DNA of 64,000 nt, taken from assembly GCA_001595385.3 (NCBI GenBank), contig LVEI03000001.1:744001-808000 (forward strand), in the 5' to 3' direction. Source of the stretch: Deltaproteobacteria bacterium GWC2_55_46. Lineage in GTDB: Bacteria; Desulfobacterota; GWC2-55-46. Both the position numbers and the translations under genes were made by a program. The notes under the pieces were generated by a model that did not search any database, was not told the origin of the DNA, and worked only from the letters and a program-made list of their open reading frames with translations. Shown piece by piece: positions 25,425 to 35,295 of the stretch. Numbering within the stretch: position 1 is the stretch's first letter; each line of letters begins with the position of its first letter.

Positions 25425-27011
25425 TTAAGAGCGAGGCTTTCGTTTTTTCTTTTTACTGTCCTTAAAGAGTTTGTACTCGAGGCTGTCGACAATGGCCTGC
25501 CAGCTCGCCTCGATGACGTTCTCGGAGACCCCGACGGTCCCCCATTTATCGGTCTTGTCGCCTGATTCCACAAGCACGCGCACCCTGGCCTTGGTGCCCT
25601 GCATGCCCGCGAGCACCCGCACCTTGAAGTCCAGCAGCTCTACCTCGCTTAGCGACGGATAGAAGCGTTCAAGCGCCTTTCTCAACGCCTTGTCGAGGGC
25701 GTTCACCGGGCCGTTGCCTTCGGCGGCCGTGTGCTCGACGACCCCGTTTACCTCAAGCTTTATGGTAGCCTCGGAATGCGGGGCCTCGTCCTCGTTTTTC
25801 TTCTCGTCGATGACGCGGAAATCGAGGAGCTTGAAGTACCTCTGTTTCTTCTTGAGTGCCTTCTGGATGAGGAGCTCGAAGGACGCTTCAGCCCCTTCGT
25901 ACTGGAAGCCCTGGTGCTCGAGCACCTTAAGCTCTGAGAGTACGTCTTTCACTACATCCGAGGCGCTGCCGATGTCGACCCCGTACTCCTGCGCCTTGTA
26001 TACGATATTGGACCTGCCTGAGAGGTCGGAGACCAGCACCCGCTGGCGGTTCCCGACAAGCTCCGGACTCAAGTGCTCGTAGGTGGCCGGGTTCTTGAGG
26101 ACCGCGCTCACGTGGATGCCGGCCTTGTGTGCGAAGGCGCTGTCCCCCACATAAGGCTGGTGCTTCATGTGCGGCAGGTTCGCCAGCTCGTTTATGAACC
26201 TCGCGGTGCCCCTTAGCTTTTTAAGCCGCTCAAAGCTAATGCACTCAAGGCCCATCTTGACCTTCAAGGCCGGGATTATCGAGCAGAGGTTGGCGTTGCC
26301 GCACCTCTCGCCGAATCCGTTTACGGTGCCCTGCACCATCGACGCGCCCTCCCTTACGGCTGAAAGGGTATTCGCCACAGCGGTCTCGGAGTCGTTATGG
26401 GCATGGATGCCGAGCCGGGCGGAGGTATTCATCCGCACCTCCCTTGTTATCTCCGCCACATCAAAGGGCAGAGTGCCGCCGTTCGTGTCGCAGAGCACCA
26501 GGAAAGACGCGCCGGCTTCTTCCGCGGCCTTTAGCGTCTTAAGGGCATACGCCGGGTCGTCCTTATAGGCATCGAAGAAGTGCTCGGCATCATAGAAGAC
26601 CTCGCCGGTGCGTTTGTTAAGGTAGCTCACGGAGTCGAAGATCATATCGAGGTTCTCTTCAAGCGAGACCCTGATGGCCTTTAGTACGTGGAGCTTCCAT
26701 GTCTTGCCGAATATGGTAACCGCGGGCGTACCGGCGGCAAGGAGCGCTTTGATATTGGCGTCGTCCTTCGCCTTTACTCCGGCCCTGCGCGTTGAGCCGA
26801 AGCTTACCATCCTGGAGCAGGAAAGCCTCTCCCTGCCGATAGATTTGAAGAACTCGATATCGCGCGGGTTGCTCCCGGGCCAGCCGCCCTCGATATAGTG
26901 CACGCCGAGGTCGTCGAGCGCGTTTGCTACCCGGACCTTGTCCTCGACAGAAAATGATATGTCCTCTGCCTGGGTCCCGTCGCGAAGCGTTGTGTCGTAT
27001 AGAAGTATCAT
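25425..27011 (-). CDS. cimA: (R)-citramalate synthase
   Basis: Condenses pyruvate and acetyl-CoA to citramalate, the threonine-independent entry to isoleucine. The 528-residue protein has the DRE-TIM barrel start [19 protein letters not shown] (catalytic Arg-Asp), the [14 protein letters not shown] motif (near 205) and [12 protein letters not shown] (near 233), plus a C-terminal LeuA-type regulatory domain (about 410-515). The length and the [12 protein letters not shown] form point to citramalate rather than isopropylmalate synthase. In Geobacter this gene also lies beside lysC. Isoleucine feedback is likely, from the domain. Confidence 0.92.
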   Translation of the reverse strand: MILLYDTTLRDGTQAEDISFSVEDKVRVANALDDLGVHYIEGGWPGSNPRDIEFFKSIGRERLSCSRMVSFGSTRRAGVKAKDDANIKALLAAGTPAVTIFGKTWKLHVLKAIRVSLEENLDMIFDSVSYLNKRTGEVFYDAEHFFDAYKDDPAYALKTLKAAEEAGASFLVLCDTNGGTLPFDVAEITREVRMNTSARLGIHAHNDSETAVANTLSAVREGASMVQGTVNGFGERCGNANLCSIIPALKVKMGLECISFERLKKLRGTARFINELANLPHMKHQPYVGDSAFAHKAGIHVSAVLKNPATYEHLSPELVGNRQRVLVSDLSGRSNIVYKAQEYGVDIGSASDVVKDVLSELKVLEHQGFQYEGAEASFELLIQKALKKKQRYFKLLDFRVIDEKKNEDEAPHSEATIKLEVNGVVEHTAAEGNGPVNALDKALRKALERFYPSLSEVELLDFKVRVLAGMQGTKARVRVLVESGDKTDKWGTVGVSENVIEASWQAIVDSLEYKLFKDSKKKKRKPRS

Positions 27012-27102
27012 CTTATCAACCGTAAACCCTGTCAGTCATTTATCAGGATATTGCCCGACGTTTCAAGTCTCGCAATTTGACAATCCGTCCATGGATTGAT
27101 TA

Positions 27103-27126
27103 GCAGGCTGTTTTTCAACAACCTGC
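27103..27126. repeat. small hairpin related to the dispersed repeat ends
   Basis: GCAGGCTGTT (27103-27112) and AACAACCTGC (27117-27126) form a 10-bp inverted repeat with one mismatch and a four-base loop, in the lysC-cimA gap (27012-27139). It resembles the CAGGCTG/CAACCTG-type ends of the larger repeat. It lies 13 bp past the lysC stop and has no T-run, so it is not a typical terminator. Confidence 0.5.
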
Positions 27127-27139
27127 CATAATGCCGGTT

Positions 27140-28381
27140 TTAGACCCCTGCCTCTTCAACGACCTCGCTATTGCCGAGGCCGAAGGACTCGTGAAGGACC
27201 CTCACCGCCAATTCCGTGTACTTGACGTCCACCACGACCGATATCTTTATCTCGGAGGTGGATATCATCTGTATGTTGATGCCCTCGGCGGACATGACAT
27301 CGAACATCCTCGACGCGACTCCGGCGTGGCTCCGCATGCCGGCGCCGACGATAGATACCTTGGCTATGTTCGGGTCGCCTACGACGTCCTTTGCCTCTAT
27401 CTGCCCGGCGGTCTCCTCCACGAGCTTCAAGGCCCGCTTGAAGTCCTCCTTCGATACCGTGAAGGTCAGGTCTGTATGGGCGTCCTGGCTTATGTTCTGC
27501 ACTATCATGTCGACGTTTATGCCAGCCTCCGTAAGGGGGCGGAAGAGCTTCGCGGCTATACCCGGCCTGTCAGGCACCCTCAGGACCGATATCTTGGCCT
27601 CGTTCTTGTTATAGGTGATGCCTGAGACCATTACCTTTTCCATTTCCCTGTCCTCCTTGCACACGATGGTACCCTCGGTGTCGTTGAACGAAGACCTCAC
27701 CATAAGGGGGACCTCGTATTTCTTCGCGAACTCGACCGACCTTGTCTGCAGGACCTTGGCCCCGAGGCTTGCCATCTCGAGCATCTCGTCGTAGGAGACG
27801 CGCCTGAGCTTCCTCGCCTCCTGGCAGATGTTAGGGTCGGTGGTATAGACGCCGTCCACGTCAGTATATATCTCGCAGAGATCGGCCTTGAGCGCCGCGG
27901 CCAGGGCTACGGCTGTAGTATCCGACCCGCCCCTGCCGAGAGTGGTTATATTGCCCTCCGAATCCACCCCCTGGAAGCCAGCGACGACCACGATAGCGCC
28001 GTTTGCCAGCGCTTCCCTCATGCGCCTGTCGTCAATGGATTCGATCCTCGCGGAGCCGAACCGGGAGTCGGTAACTATCGGCACCTGGTGGCCCATGAAG
28101 CTCTTTGCCTTGCGCCCCATCTCCTTCAATACAATGGAAAGGAGCCCTATGGTGACCTGCTCGCCTGTTGAGATGACCACGTCGTACTCCCTGCCAACGG
28201 GGAACTCGCTCGCCTCGTTGCACAGGCCCACGAGCTTATTGGTCTCGCCAGACATCGCCGATAGGACCACGACCACCTGGTTGCCTTCGTCGCAGGTCCT
28301 GGCGACCCTTTTCGCCACGTTCTTTATGCGTTCGATATCGCCGACCGATGTCCCGCCGTATTTCTGGACTATCAAAGCCAT
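27140..28381 (-). CDS. lysC: aspartate kinase
   Basis: Phosphorylates aspartate in the first step toward lysine, threonine and methionine. The 413 residues contain the kinase start VQKYGGTSVGD, GRGGSDTTAVALAAAL (near 155) and TDVDGVYTTDP (near 180). Two C-terminal ACT domains (about 265-405; VPDRPGIAAKLFRPLTEAGINVDMIVQN and VGAGMRSHAGVASRMFDVMSAEGINIQMIS) bind regulatory amino acids. It is the monofunctional form, as in Bacillus and Geobacter. Sits upstream of cimA, in a block of amino-acid and core genes. Confidence 0.96.
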   Translation of the reverse strand: MALIVQKYGGTSVGDIERIKNVAKRVARTCDEGNQVVVVLSAMSGETNKLVGLCNEASEFPVGREYDVVISTGEQVTIGLLSIVLKEMGRKAKSFMGHQVPIVTDSRFGSARIESIDDRRMREALANGAIVVVAGFQGVDSEGNITTLGRGGSDTTAVALAAALKADLCEIYTDVDGVYTTDPNICQEARKLRRVSYDEMLEMASLGAKVLQTRSVEFAKKYEVPLMVRSSFNDTEGTIVCKEDREMEKVMVSGITYNKNEAKISVLRVPDRPGIAAKLFRPLTEAGINVDMIVQNISQDAHTDLTFTVSKEDFKRALKLVEETAGQIEAKDVVGDPNIAKVSIVGAGMRSHAGVASRMFDVMSAEGINIQMISTSEIKISVVVDVKYTELAVRVLHESFGLGNSEVVEEAGV

Positions 28382-28460
28382 AAAAAAATCCTTTCAACAT
28401 GTTTCTGAAACGCTTCTGACCATTCCAGGCTGGAATATCATGGCCGATGGCCATAAACAT

Positions 28461-28488
28461 AGAGATTCTTCGCTGCGCTCAGAATGAC
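28461..28488. repeat. half-copy of the inverted-repeat element
   Basis: AGATTCTTCGCTGCGCTCAG plus AATGAC matches the right inner arm of the 5558-5692 element with only small differences. It lies two bases from the lpd stop codon, in the lpd-lysC gap (28382-28490), which otherwise holds the small palindrome ATGGCCGATGGCCAT (28439-28453). Confidence 0.6.
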
Positions 28489-28490
28489 AC

Positions 28491-29882
28491 CTACCTCTTT
28501 CTCCCTATCTTGTGTATCGCCATGCCGTGCACGTCCTCTGCCGCCTCCATTACCATCTCCGGCAGAGTGGGGTGCGCGTGTACGGTCTCCGTCAACTCCT
28601 TTACGGTAACCCCCGCCTTCATCGCGACCGCGACCTCGCCTATAAGGTCGGTCGCGTGCGCGCCTACGATAGAGCAGCCGAGCACCTTGTCTGTGCCCGG
28701 GTCGGCAAGCATCTGCACGAACCCTTCGGTCTCTCCCATGCCGAGAGCCTTTCCGCTCGCCGCGTAAGGGAACCTGCCGATAGATACGGGTATGCCCTTT
28801 TCTTCCGCCTCTTTTTCGCGAAGCCCTACGCTTGCTATCTCAGGGTCGGTGAATATCCCCGCTGGTATCACCGAGTAGTCCATCCTCGCGTTCTTCCCAA
28901 GGGCGTTATTTGCCGCCACTATGCCCTGGCTGGAGGCGACATGCGCAAGGAGCATCTTGCCCGTGACGTCGCCTATGGCGAAAACTCCTTTTACGTTCGT
29001 CTCCATCCGCTCGTCAACGGCTACGCGCCCCTTCTCGACCTTTACCCCGGCCGCGTCGAGCCCTATCCCGGCTGAATTGAAGGAACGGCCGATGGAAACA
29101 AGCACCTTTTCGGTTATGAACTCACGGCCGTCCTTGAGAGTGGTCTTGACATGGCCGTTCTCCGGGACGACAGATTCGACCTGGACCTCCGTAAGGACGC
29201 TTACGCCCGTCTCCTTGAATTTCTTTACAATAACCCTTCCGACCATCTTGTCCTCGGTCGAAAGGATGCTGGGAAGGAGCTCTACTATCATGACGCGGCT
29301 CCCGAAGGATGAAAAGAGGGTCGCGAACTCGCAGCCCATGACGCCGCCGCCGATGATCAAAAGGGATTCGGGGACCTTCTTGAGGTCGAGCATCTCGGTC
29401 GACGTAAGCACGTGCACGCCGTCGATGTTGAACGCCGGTATCATGGCGGGCTCTGAGCCCGTGGCTATGATTATAGATTTGGCGGCGACGGTCTCGGCAT
29501 CCTCTCCGTTAGAGACCCTCACCTTGACAGCGGACTCTAAAAAGCCGTCGCCCTTTATGACCTCGACCTTGTTGCCCTTCAAGAGCTGCTCTATGCCGCC
29601 GACGAGCTTCTTTACTATCCCGTCCTTTCTCTCGACAGCCCTGGCGAGGTCAAAGCTGACCTCTCCCACGTTAACGCCGAACTCGGAGGCGCGCTTCGCG
29701 CTCTCTATCGTCCTGGCCGAATAATAGAGCGCCTTGGTCGGGATGCAGCCCCTGTTGAGGCAGGTCCCGCCTATCTTGTTCCTCTCTATGATGGCTGTCC
29801 TGGCCCCAAGCTGCGCGGCCCTTATCGCCGCCACATAGCCACCGGGGCCCGCGCCGATGACCACGCAATCGAACTCTTTCAC
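28491..29882 (-). CDS. lpdA: dihydrolipoyl dehydrogenase
   Basis: E3 flavoprotein of pyruvate or 2-oxo-acid dehydrogenase and glycine cleavage: reoxidises dihydrolipoamide with NAD+. The 463-residue protein shows FAD-binding VIGAGPGGYVAAIRAAQLG, the redox disulfide in GGTCLNRGCIPTKAL (Cys about 42 and 47), the NAD fold IIGGGVMGCEFATLF and the catalytic HAHPTLPEM near the C-terminus. GTG at 29882 is preferred because AGGGGGAT lies 7 bases upstream; the frame could start at another GTG six codons earlier. No dehydrogenase partner genes are adjacent. Confidence 0.95.
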   Translation of the reverse strand: MKEFDCVVIGAGPGGYVAAIRAAQLGARTAIIERNKIGGTCLNRGCIPTKALYYSARTIESAKRASEFGVNVGEVSFDLARAVERKDGIVKKLVGGIEQLLKGNKVEVIKGDGFLESAVKVRVSNGEDAETVAAKSIIIATGSEPAMIPAFNIDGVHVLTSTEMLDLKKVPESLLIIGGGVMGCEFATLFSSFGSRVMIVELLPSILSTEDKMVGRVIVKKFKETGVSVLTEVQVESVVPENGHVKTTLKDGREFITEKVLVSIGRSFNSAGIGLDAAGVKVEKGRVAVDERMETNVKGVFAIGDVTGKMLLAHVASSQGIVAANNALGKNARMDYSVIPAGIFTDPEIASVGLREKEAEEKGIPVSIGRFPYAASGKALGMGETEGFVQMLADPGTDKVLGCSIVGAHATDLIGEVAVAMKAGVTVKELTETVHAHPTLPEMVMEAAEDVHGMAIHKIGRKR

Positions 29883-29933
29883 TTTGAGATCCCCCTGCAC
29901 ATTAGTAATCTTTTTTATATCACAGGCTTTCTA

Positions 29934-30374
29934 CTATTTTCCAGCCCCTTTAATCCGTACCTCGATCTCCCTTTCGCCCTCGCTTACGTACCTGAACCGG
30001 ACGCTTATCCTGCACTCCCGTATAAGCCACGGGGTCCTGTCGGCCCATTCTATGACAGATACGCCCTTGCCGTAGACGTACTCGTCGAGGCCGGCGGCGT
30101 GGAAATCCTCCGGCCGGTGTATCCTGTAGAGGTCGATATGGTAAAGAGGCAGCCTGCCGCCCTCGTATATGTTGATTATCGTAAAGCTCGGGCTTTTGAC
30201 AAAGCCCTTTGAGCCGAGGCCGCGCGCGATCCCCCTTACGAAGCGGGTCTTGCCGCCGCCGAGCTCTCCAAGGAGGGCAACACAGTCCCCTTCCCTGAAC
30301 TTCCCTGAAAGCTCCTCTCCAAGGCGCTCGGTCTCCTCAGGGGTGGTAGACATGTATGTGAAGGACTCTTCCAT
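29934..30374 (-). CDS. tsaE: tRNA threonylcarbamoyladenosine biosynthesis ATPase TsaE
   Basis: ATPase of the TsaB-TsaD-TsaE system that makes t6A37 in ANN-reading tRNAs. The 146 residues carry Walker A GELGGGKTRFVRGIARGLG (near 37), SPSFTIINIYEG with the conserved Ser/Thr segment, and HIDLYRI (Walker-B-like). Length is typical (about 150). It abuts the nnr gene without spacing, a pairing common in many bacteria. Confidence 0.93.
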   Translation of the reverse strand: MEESFTYMSTTPEETERLGEELSGKFREGDCVALLGELGGGKTRFVRGIARGLGSKGFVKSPSFTIINIYEGGRLPLYHIDLYRIHRPEDFHAAGLDEYVYGKGVSVIEWADRTPWLIRECRISVRFRYVSEGEREIEVRIKGAGK

Positions 30375-31925
30375 TCAGGCTTCGAACGGGATAAAGGAGT
30401 TAATAAGGCGGGGTATCTCGTCGACGAGGTCGGTTGCCATCATGCCAAGCTCTCCGTGCTTCCTTTTTACCTCGTCCCCCGCAAGGCCGTGTATATAGAC
30501 CGCAGCCATGGCCGCCTCGATTGTCCCGTATCCCTGGGCAAGTAGCCCGCCGATCATGCCGGCGAGCACATCCCCTGTGCCGGCCGTGGCAAGGCCCGGG
30601 TTGCCGGTCATGTTTATGTAGATATTGCCCAGGGGGTCAGCGATGACAGTGCCAGCGCCCTTTAAGACCACGGTGGCGCCGGTTAACTCAACGAGCTTCT
30701 GCGCCGCGCCTATCCTGTCTGATTGCACATCGGCGGTGCTGATCCCCAGGAGGCGGGCCATCTCCCCCGGGTGTGGGGTAAGCACCACCTTCGCGCCTGA
30801 GCCCTTGAGCGTTGCTATCCGTGGAGCGAAAGAATTAAGGCCATCGGCGTCGATAACAATCGGCACCCTTGCTTCCGAAACGAGCCTTTCCACGAGCCTT
30901 CTCAGCTCATCGCTATTACCGGCTCCAGGGCCGATGACGACAGCCGTTTTATTGGGCAGTATCGCCCGTATGGCCTCGAAAGAAAGCTCGCCGAGGGTCC
31001 TGTGAGACGTCTCAGGCAAGGCCTTGCTCATGACCTCGGTCGTCTTGACCTCGATGATATCGTTCAGGCTTTCCGGGACGCCAAGGGTAGCAAGCCCAGC
31101 GCCCGTCCTCATCGCCGATACCGCTGCCATGCATGCGGCGCCAGTCATACCGGGGGAGCCGGCGAGAAGAAGCACGTGGCCGTGGGTAGCCTTGTGGGAC
31201 TCTGGCTTCCTGGGCCTGATTATCTTTCCTATATCTTCCCCTGTGATGAGGTTCCACTTTATCCCGGGGTCGTCTATTATCTCTGTCGGCACCCCGATAT
31301 CCACGACCTCGACCCTGCCGGCGTACAACCTGCCTGGATACAGGAGGAGGCCGAGCTTTAGGATTGCCATTGTCGCTACCACATGGGCCTTTACGGCATA
31401 GCCGAGGACGGCCCCTGTGGTAGCGTCTATGCCGGATGGCATGTCAACGGCGATGGTCTTCTTATTGAGGCTGTTGATGAATGTTATCGCCTGGGCGTGG
31501 AGGCCGGAGACCTCTTGAGAGAGGCCGGTGCCGAATATGGCGTCGACTATGATGGAGGAATGGCTGACAGGAGATCCGACTGACCTCAGGTCATCTGACG
31601 AGAGAAGTTCGCGTACCTCGCCCCCCATCCTGACCCACGAGGCGGCGTTCGAGGCCGCATCCCCCTTTAGATCCGCGATACTACCGAGAGAATATACCGA
31701 GGGCTTGTACCCCCAGTTTCTGAGGTGCCTTGCCGCCACATAGCCGTCCCCGCCGTTATTTCCCTTTCCAGCGAAGATGGCTACGCGCGAAGGCGAGGCC
31801 TCTCTCTTAATGATTTCAGCCAGGCCCCTTCCGGCGTTCTCCATGAGCTGCAGCCCGGTGATGCCGTACTTCTCTATCGCGGTCCTGTCGGCATCGCGGA
31901 TTGTCTGGGCATCGGCTATCTTCAC
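30375..31925 (-). CDS. nnr: bifunctional NAD(P)HX epimerase/dehydratase
   Basis: Repairs hydrated NAD(P)H: the N-terminal epimerase half (about 1-215, with GKGNNGGDGYVAARHL near 54 and DAIFGTGL near 128) interconverts epimers. The C-terminal ADP-dependent dehydratase half (about 225-510, with GSPGMTGAACMAA, TPHPGEMARLLG and GNPGLATAGTGDVLAG) restores NAD(P)H. At 516 residues it is the normal fused form (E. coli YjeF). Start overlaps the acpS stop (ATGA) and its stop abuts tsaE. Confidence 0.95.
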   Translation of the reverse strand: MKIADAQTIRDADRTAIEKYGITGLQLMENAGRGLAEIIKREASPSRVAIFAGKGNNGGDGYVAARHLRNWGYKPSVYSLGSIADLKGDAASNAASWVRMGGEVRELLSSDDLRSVGSPVSHSSIIVDAIFGTGLSQEVSGLHAQAITFINSLNKKTIAVDMPSGIDATTGAVLGYAVKAHVVATMAILKLGLLLYPGRLYAGRVEVVDIGVPTEIIDDPGIKWNLITGEDIGKIIRPRKPESHKATHGHVLLLAGSPGMTGAACMAAVSAMRTGAGLATLGVPESLNDIIEVKTTEVMSKALPETSHRTLGELSFEAIRAILPNKTAVVIGPGAGNSDELRRLVERLVSEARVPIVIDADGLNSFAPRIATLKGSGAKVVLTPHPGEMARLLGISTADVQSDRIGAAQKLVELTGATVVLKGAGTVIADPLGNIYINMTGNPGLATAGTGDVLAGMIGGLLAQGYGTIEAAMAAVYIHGLAGDEVKRKHGELGMMATDLVDEIPRLINSFIPFEA

Positions 31926-32272
31926 GGGCAGACCTCTATTATGGTCTCGGCTATGCTCAGGTCCCCGTCATGAGATATCGACAGGTTGACCTTGAGGCCG
32001 CCGCCAAGCCCCCTTGCCATTATAGACGGCGCGCCGGAGCTATCCTTTACGACCTCGACCTCCCTGTACGGAAGCACCCTGCCAAGGGCCTTGAAGAAAC
32101 TCACTTTCGCGGCGAAACGGGCTGAAAGATGACGCTCTGGACTCCTGTGCCTCATGCAGTAGGCGAGCTCACCGCCGGTAAAAAGGCGGGAAGTAAGCCT
32201 CTCGCCCCATCTGTCCATCGCCCTTTTGAACCTGGAGACCTCCAGGGCGTCTATGCCTATGCCGTGGATCAC
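31922..32272 (-). CDS. acpS: holo-[acyl-carrier-protein] synthase, metal-site Glu replaced
   Basis: Transfers phosphopantetheine from CoA to ACP. The 116-residue protein has the family start GIGIDALEVSRF with the metal-binding Asp8, and a C-terminal VNLSISHDGDLSIAETIIE. The second signature normally reads AAKEAF, whose Glu binds Mg2+. Here it reads AAKVSF, with Val57 encoded by GTG (32102-32104), one base from GAG. Activity may be reduced, lost, or served by another ligand; a sequencing error is also possible. Gene position between pdxJ and nnr is as expected for the genuine acpS. Confidence 0.88.
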   Translation of the reverse strand: MIHGIGIDALEVSRFKRAMDRWGERLTSRLFTGGELAYCMRHRSPERHLSARFAAKVSFFKALGRVLPYREVEVVKDSSGAPSIMARGLGGGLKVNLSISHDGDLSIAETIIEVCP

Positions 32273-32311
32273 GCGTGCCCCTTAGCGGTTGTTAAAAAAC
32301 ACAGTTTCGTT

Positions 32312-32442
32312 CAGGCTGCTCTAAAAACCATATGCGAGGCCCCCATTAAACCGGGGAGCAAGGAATGAGGCGTACTTCTCTGGTACGCCGTAGTAGCCGG
32401 CTTTTCGAAGCCAACGACGCAGATGGACTTATTTCATGCCTG
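32312..32442. repeat. structured dispersed repeat, copy B
   Basis: A 131-bp copy of the 16495-16620 element. Shared blocks are the left end CAGGCTGCTCTAAAAACCAT, GGCGTAC/GTACGCC (32369-32375 with 32383-32389) and GGCTT-ttcg-AAGCC. The right end is GCAGATGGACTT ... CATGCCTG. This copy adds a CCCC/GGGG hairpin in the left half. Stems are kept while loops differ from copy A. It ends 9 bp from the pdxJ stop codon. Confidence 0.75.
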
Positions 32443-32451
32443 TTGGGCCTT

Positions 32452-33174
32452 CTATCTCGCCTCTATAATAAGCCGCTTCATCTCCCTTACCGCCTCCCCG
32501 ATGCCGGTATATATGGAGCGGGCGATGATGCTGAAGCCGATGGCGAACTCGTCTATCTCTCTTATCGAGGCTACGGGGATGATATTGCCGTAATCAAGGC
32601 CGTGCCCGGCATGGGTCTTCAGTCCAAGCTTCCTTGAAAATATCGCCGAATCGTAAATCCTTTTAAGCTCGGAGTGCATGGCCGGCCCTTCCTTTGATTC
32701 GGCGTATGTCCCCGTATGAAGCTCAACCCCGTCAGAGCCTATCCTGTGGCACGCCTTTACCGCCTCTGGAGAAGGGTCGACAAAGAGGTTTACCCTGATC
32801 CCGGCGTCCTTAAGCTGCCCCACGAACCTCTTCAAGTGCTCCAGGTGCGTCTTCACGTCAAGGCCGCCCTCTGTGGTAAGCTCCTGCCTTTTTTCAGGCA
32901 CCAGGGTCACCATGTCCGGTTTTATCTCAAGGGCCGATTCGAGCATCTCTTTGGTGGCGGCCATCTCAAGGTTCAATTCAGTCTTTACGGTCCGGCGCAA
33001 GACCTGCACGTCCCTGTCCTGTATGTGGCGCCTGTCCTCCCTCAAGTGGACGGTTATGCCGTCCGCCCCGGCAAGCTCCGCCAAAACGGCGGCTGAGACC
33101 GGGTCCGGTTCTGTAGCCAGGCGCGCCTGCCTGACGGTCGCCACATGATCTACGTTCACAGAAAGCTTCGCCAT
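32452..33174 (-). CDS. pdxJ: pyridoxine 5'-phosphate synthase
   Basis: Last ring-forming step of the DXP-dependent vitamin B6 pathway: joins 1-deoxyxylulose phosphate and aminoacetone phosphate. The 240 residues form a TIM barrel with the family's start KLSVNVDHVATVRQAR, GADGITVHLREDRRHIQD (near 35-52), catalytic ELNLEMAATKEM (Glu near 72) and GLKTHAGHGLDYGNI (His near 193). Length matches E. coli (243). Part of the glmM-pdxJ-acpS block. An AT-rich gap (33175-33283) before it, after glmM, may hold a promoter, but no good match is seen. Confidence 0.96.
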   Translation of the reverse strand: MAKLSVNVDHVATVRQARLATEPDPVSAAVLAELAGADGITVHLREDRRHIQDRDVQVLRRTVKTELNLEMAATKEMLESALEIKPDMVTLVPEKRQELTTEGGLDVKTHLEHLKRFVGQLKDAGIRVNLFVDPSPEAVKACHRIGSDGVELHTGTYAESKEGPAMHSELKRIYDSAIFSRKLGLKTHAGHGLDYGNIIPVASIREIDEFAIGFSIIARSIYTGIGEAVREMKRLIIEAR

Positions 33175-33283
33175 CTCAAAATAGTCCCTTCACGTATTTA
33201 TATACAGCGACTGAGTAATTGCGCATAAAGAGCGACAGAACAAAGCAGGTCTGCCTTAGTTTGACACTCTATATACCAGCATA

Positions 33284-34642
33284 TCAGCCTATCTCTTTTT
33301 TGAGGACCTCGGCCAGCTCACTGGCCATGGCCGCGATCTCTTCCTTCCTCTCGCCCTCTATGGTTATCCTTGCCAGCGGCTCTGTTCCGGAATAGCGTAT
33401 GAAGGCCCGCCCCTTGTCCTTGAGCTTCTCCTCGACATCCTTCAGGGCCTTCGCCACCGCGGGGATGGAGCCGAGGTCTTTTTTCTCCCTGACCTTTACG
33501 TTAAGGAGTATCTGCGGGTAGGTCGTCATCACCTTCGCGAGCTCTGAAAGCGGCTTGCCTTCCTGTACCATCATCTTCAATACCTGAAGGCCGGATATGA
33601 CCCCGTCGCCCGTGGTCGTATGGTCGAGATAGATTATATGCCCGGACTGCTCTCCGCCGAGGTTGTACCCGCCCCTCAGCATCTCCTCGACCACGTACCT
33701 GTCGCCGACCGCGGTCCGTATGACCTTGCCGCCGGCGTTTCTGATGGCCTCCTCGAAGCCGGAGTTGCTCATTATGGTCGAAACTACCGTGTTGCCCTTG
33801 AGGGTCCCCTCTTTAAGCATGCCTGAGGCGCAGATGGCGAGTATGTAGTCTCCGTCGAGGACATTGCCGCGCTCGTCGACCATTATGCACCTGTCGCCGT
33901 CGCCGTCCAGGGCAAAGCCCACGTGCGCGCCGGTGGCCCGCACGAGGGAGGCGACCTTTTCAGGGTAAAGGGCACCGCACTCGTGGTTGATGTTCTCTCC
34001 GTCCGGGCTCACGCCTGTTGTTATGACCTCCGCGCCGAGCTCGTAGAATACGGATGGGGCAACCTTGTATGCCGCCCCGTTGGCGCAATCGACGGCTATC
34101 TTCAATCCGTCGAGGGTAAGCTCCTTGGGGAACGTGTTCTTCGCGAAGACGACGTACCTGCCGATGGCGTCATCTACCCTGTAGGCCTTTCCCACCTCTC
34201 TGGCGGTGGGCCTGTGGCTCGGGTCGTGGTTCTCGAAGATGAACTGCTCTATCTTAAGCTCAAGGTCGTCAGGGAGCTTAAGCCCGTCCCTTGAGAAGAA
34301 CTTGATGCCGTTGTCCTGGTAGGGGTTATGCGAGGCGGAGATGACGACACCCGCGTCAGCGCGCATGCTCGATGTGATGAAGGCTATGCCGGGCGTCGGG
34401 AGAGGCCCCACCATGAGCGCGTCTACCCCCATCGAGCAGATCCCGGCCATCATGGCGCTCTCGAGCATGTAGCCAGAAAGCCTCGTGTCCTTGCCTATGA
34501 CTATCCTGTGCCTCCTGGCCTCCTGCTTGAATATATACGCTATCGCCCTGCCAAGCTGAAGGGCCATCTCCGAGGTCATCGGCTCGATATTGGCCACTCC
34601 CCTCACACCATCAGTGCCAAAAAGCCTTTTCTTGACTCGCAT
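33284..34642 (-). CDS. glmM: phosphoglucosamine mutase
   Basis: Converts glucosamine-6-P to glucosamine-1-P for UDP-GlcNAc and peptidoglycan. The 452 residues carry the start [13 protein letters not shown], the catalytic phosphoserine in [14 protein letters not shown] (Ser near 102), metal loop DGDGDRC (near 245) and the phosphate-binding [11 protein letters not shown] near the end. It follows the ybbR gene by 5 bp. The cdaA-cdaR-glmM order is the arrangement in which CdaA activity is known to be regulated by GlmM in Firmicutes. Confidence 0.96.
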   Translation of the reverse strand: MRVKKRLFGTDGVRGVANIEPMTSEMALQLGRAIAYIFKQEARRHRIVIGKDTRLSGYMLESAMMAGICSMGVDALMVGPLPTPGIAFITSSMRADAGVVISASHNPYQDNGIKFFSRDGLKLPDDLELKIEQFIFENHDPSHRPTAREVGKAYRVDDAIGRYVVFAKNTFPKELTLDGLKIAVDCANGAAYKVAPSVFYELGAEVITTGVSPDGENINHECGALYPEKVASLVRATGAHVGFALDGDGDRCIMVDERGNVLDGDYILAICASGMLKEGTLKGNTVVSTIMSNSGFEEAIRNAGGKVIRTAVGDRYVVEEMLRGGYNLGGEQSGHIIYLDHTTTGDGVISGLQVLKMMVQEGKPLSELAKVMTTYPQILLNVKVREKKDLGSIPAVAKALKDVEEKLKDKGRAFIRYSGTEPLARITIEGERKEEIAAMASELAEVLKKEIG

Positions 34643-34647
34643 GGGGC

Positions 34648-35295
34648 TTATCTCTCCTTCCTTATGACTATCTTTACATCCACCTTGTCCGCGCTCAATG
34701 TCCTCAAATCCATCCCTGAGGCGTCTACAGTGGCAGAGAGGCTTACCGATGAATCGAGGCCGGAGACGTCGACCGGCCTTGTGTAGAGCTCTCGAAGGTC
34801 CCTTATCCCTTTTTTCGTGCCGCTCGCGGCCACCGTCCTTGGAAAGACCAGCACGTCCGCGACCCTGTAGCCGTGGGCCGGCCTGCCGGAGATCCTTACC
34901 CTCACAGGCAGCTCGACATTTATGAGCCTCTCAAGTCTAAAGTCTATCGAGCTCGGCCTGAACCTCTGCACGTCGACTCCCAATGGTGTCCTTATGTCGC
35001 CGGGCTGTATGCGGTATGTATTGAGCCCTTCCTTCGCTCCGCTCAAGTCAAGCTCGGCTGTTATCTGGGAAGAAGAAAGATTGCCGATGAAGAGCTTTGG
35101 CCCGGTGACCCGCACCTCCACCTCGTCAGGCGGCATGCTCGTCATGATGAGGTCTTTGGGGACCCCCTTGAAGCCCACGGGGACTATAAAGCCCACCTCG
35201 GTCCTCGACTGCCCGGCCACAAAGAACCATAACGCGGTGGCAAATACGAGGGCAAGGGCCTTTAGCCGCAAGTTCGACGAGAAGAGCACCTTCAT
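34648..35295 (-). CDS. YbbR-domain (CdaR-like) protein
   Basis: A 215-residue membrane-anchored extracytoplasmic protein: one N-terminal helix ([18 protein letters not shown], about 10-28) and two YbbR repeats. Recognisable are [29 protein letters not shown] and the later [41 protein letters not shown]. In Firmicutes CdaR regulates the adjacent diadenylate cyclase. The start overlaps the cdaA stop by 4 bp and glmM follows, supporting the same role here by inference. Firmicute CdaR has four repeats, so this is a shorter form. Confidence 0.87.
   Translation of the reverse strand: MKVLFSSNLRLKALALVFATALWFFVAGQSRTEVGFIVPVGFKGVPKDLIMTSMPPDEVEVRVTGPKLFIGNLSSSQITAELDLSGAKEGLNTYRIQPGDIRTPLGVDVQRFRPSSIDFRLERLINVELPVRVRISGRPAHGYRVADVLVFPRTVAASGTKKGIRDLRELYTRPVDVSGLDSSVSLSATVDASGMDLRTLSADKVDVKIVIRKER

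Noticed and set aside
27103-27126. Terminator after lysC
   Set aside because: A hairpin is present but no T-run follows on the minus strand.
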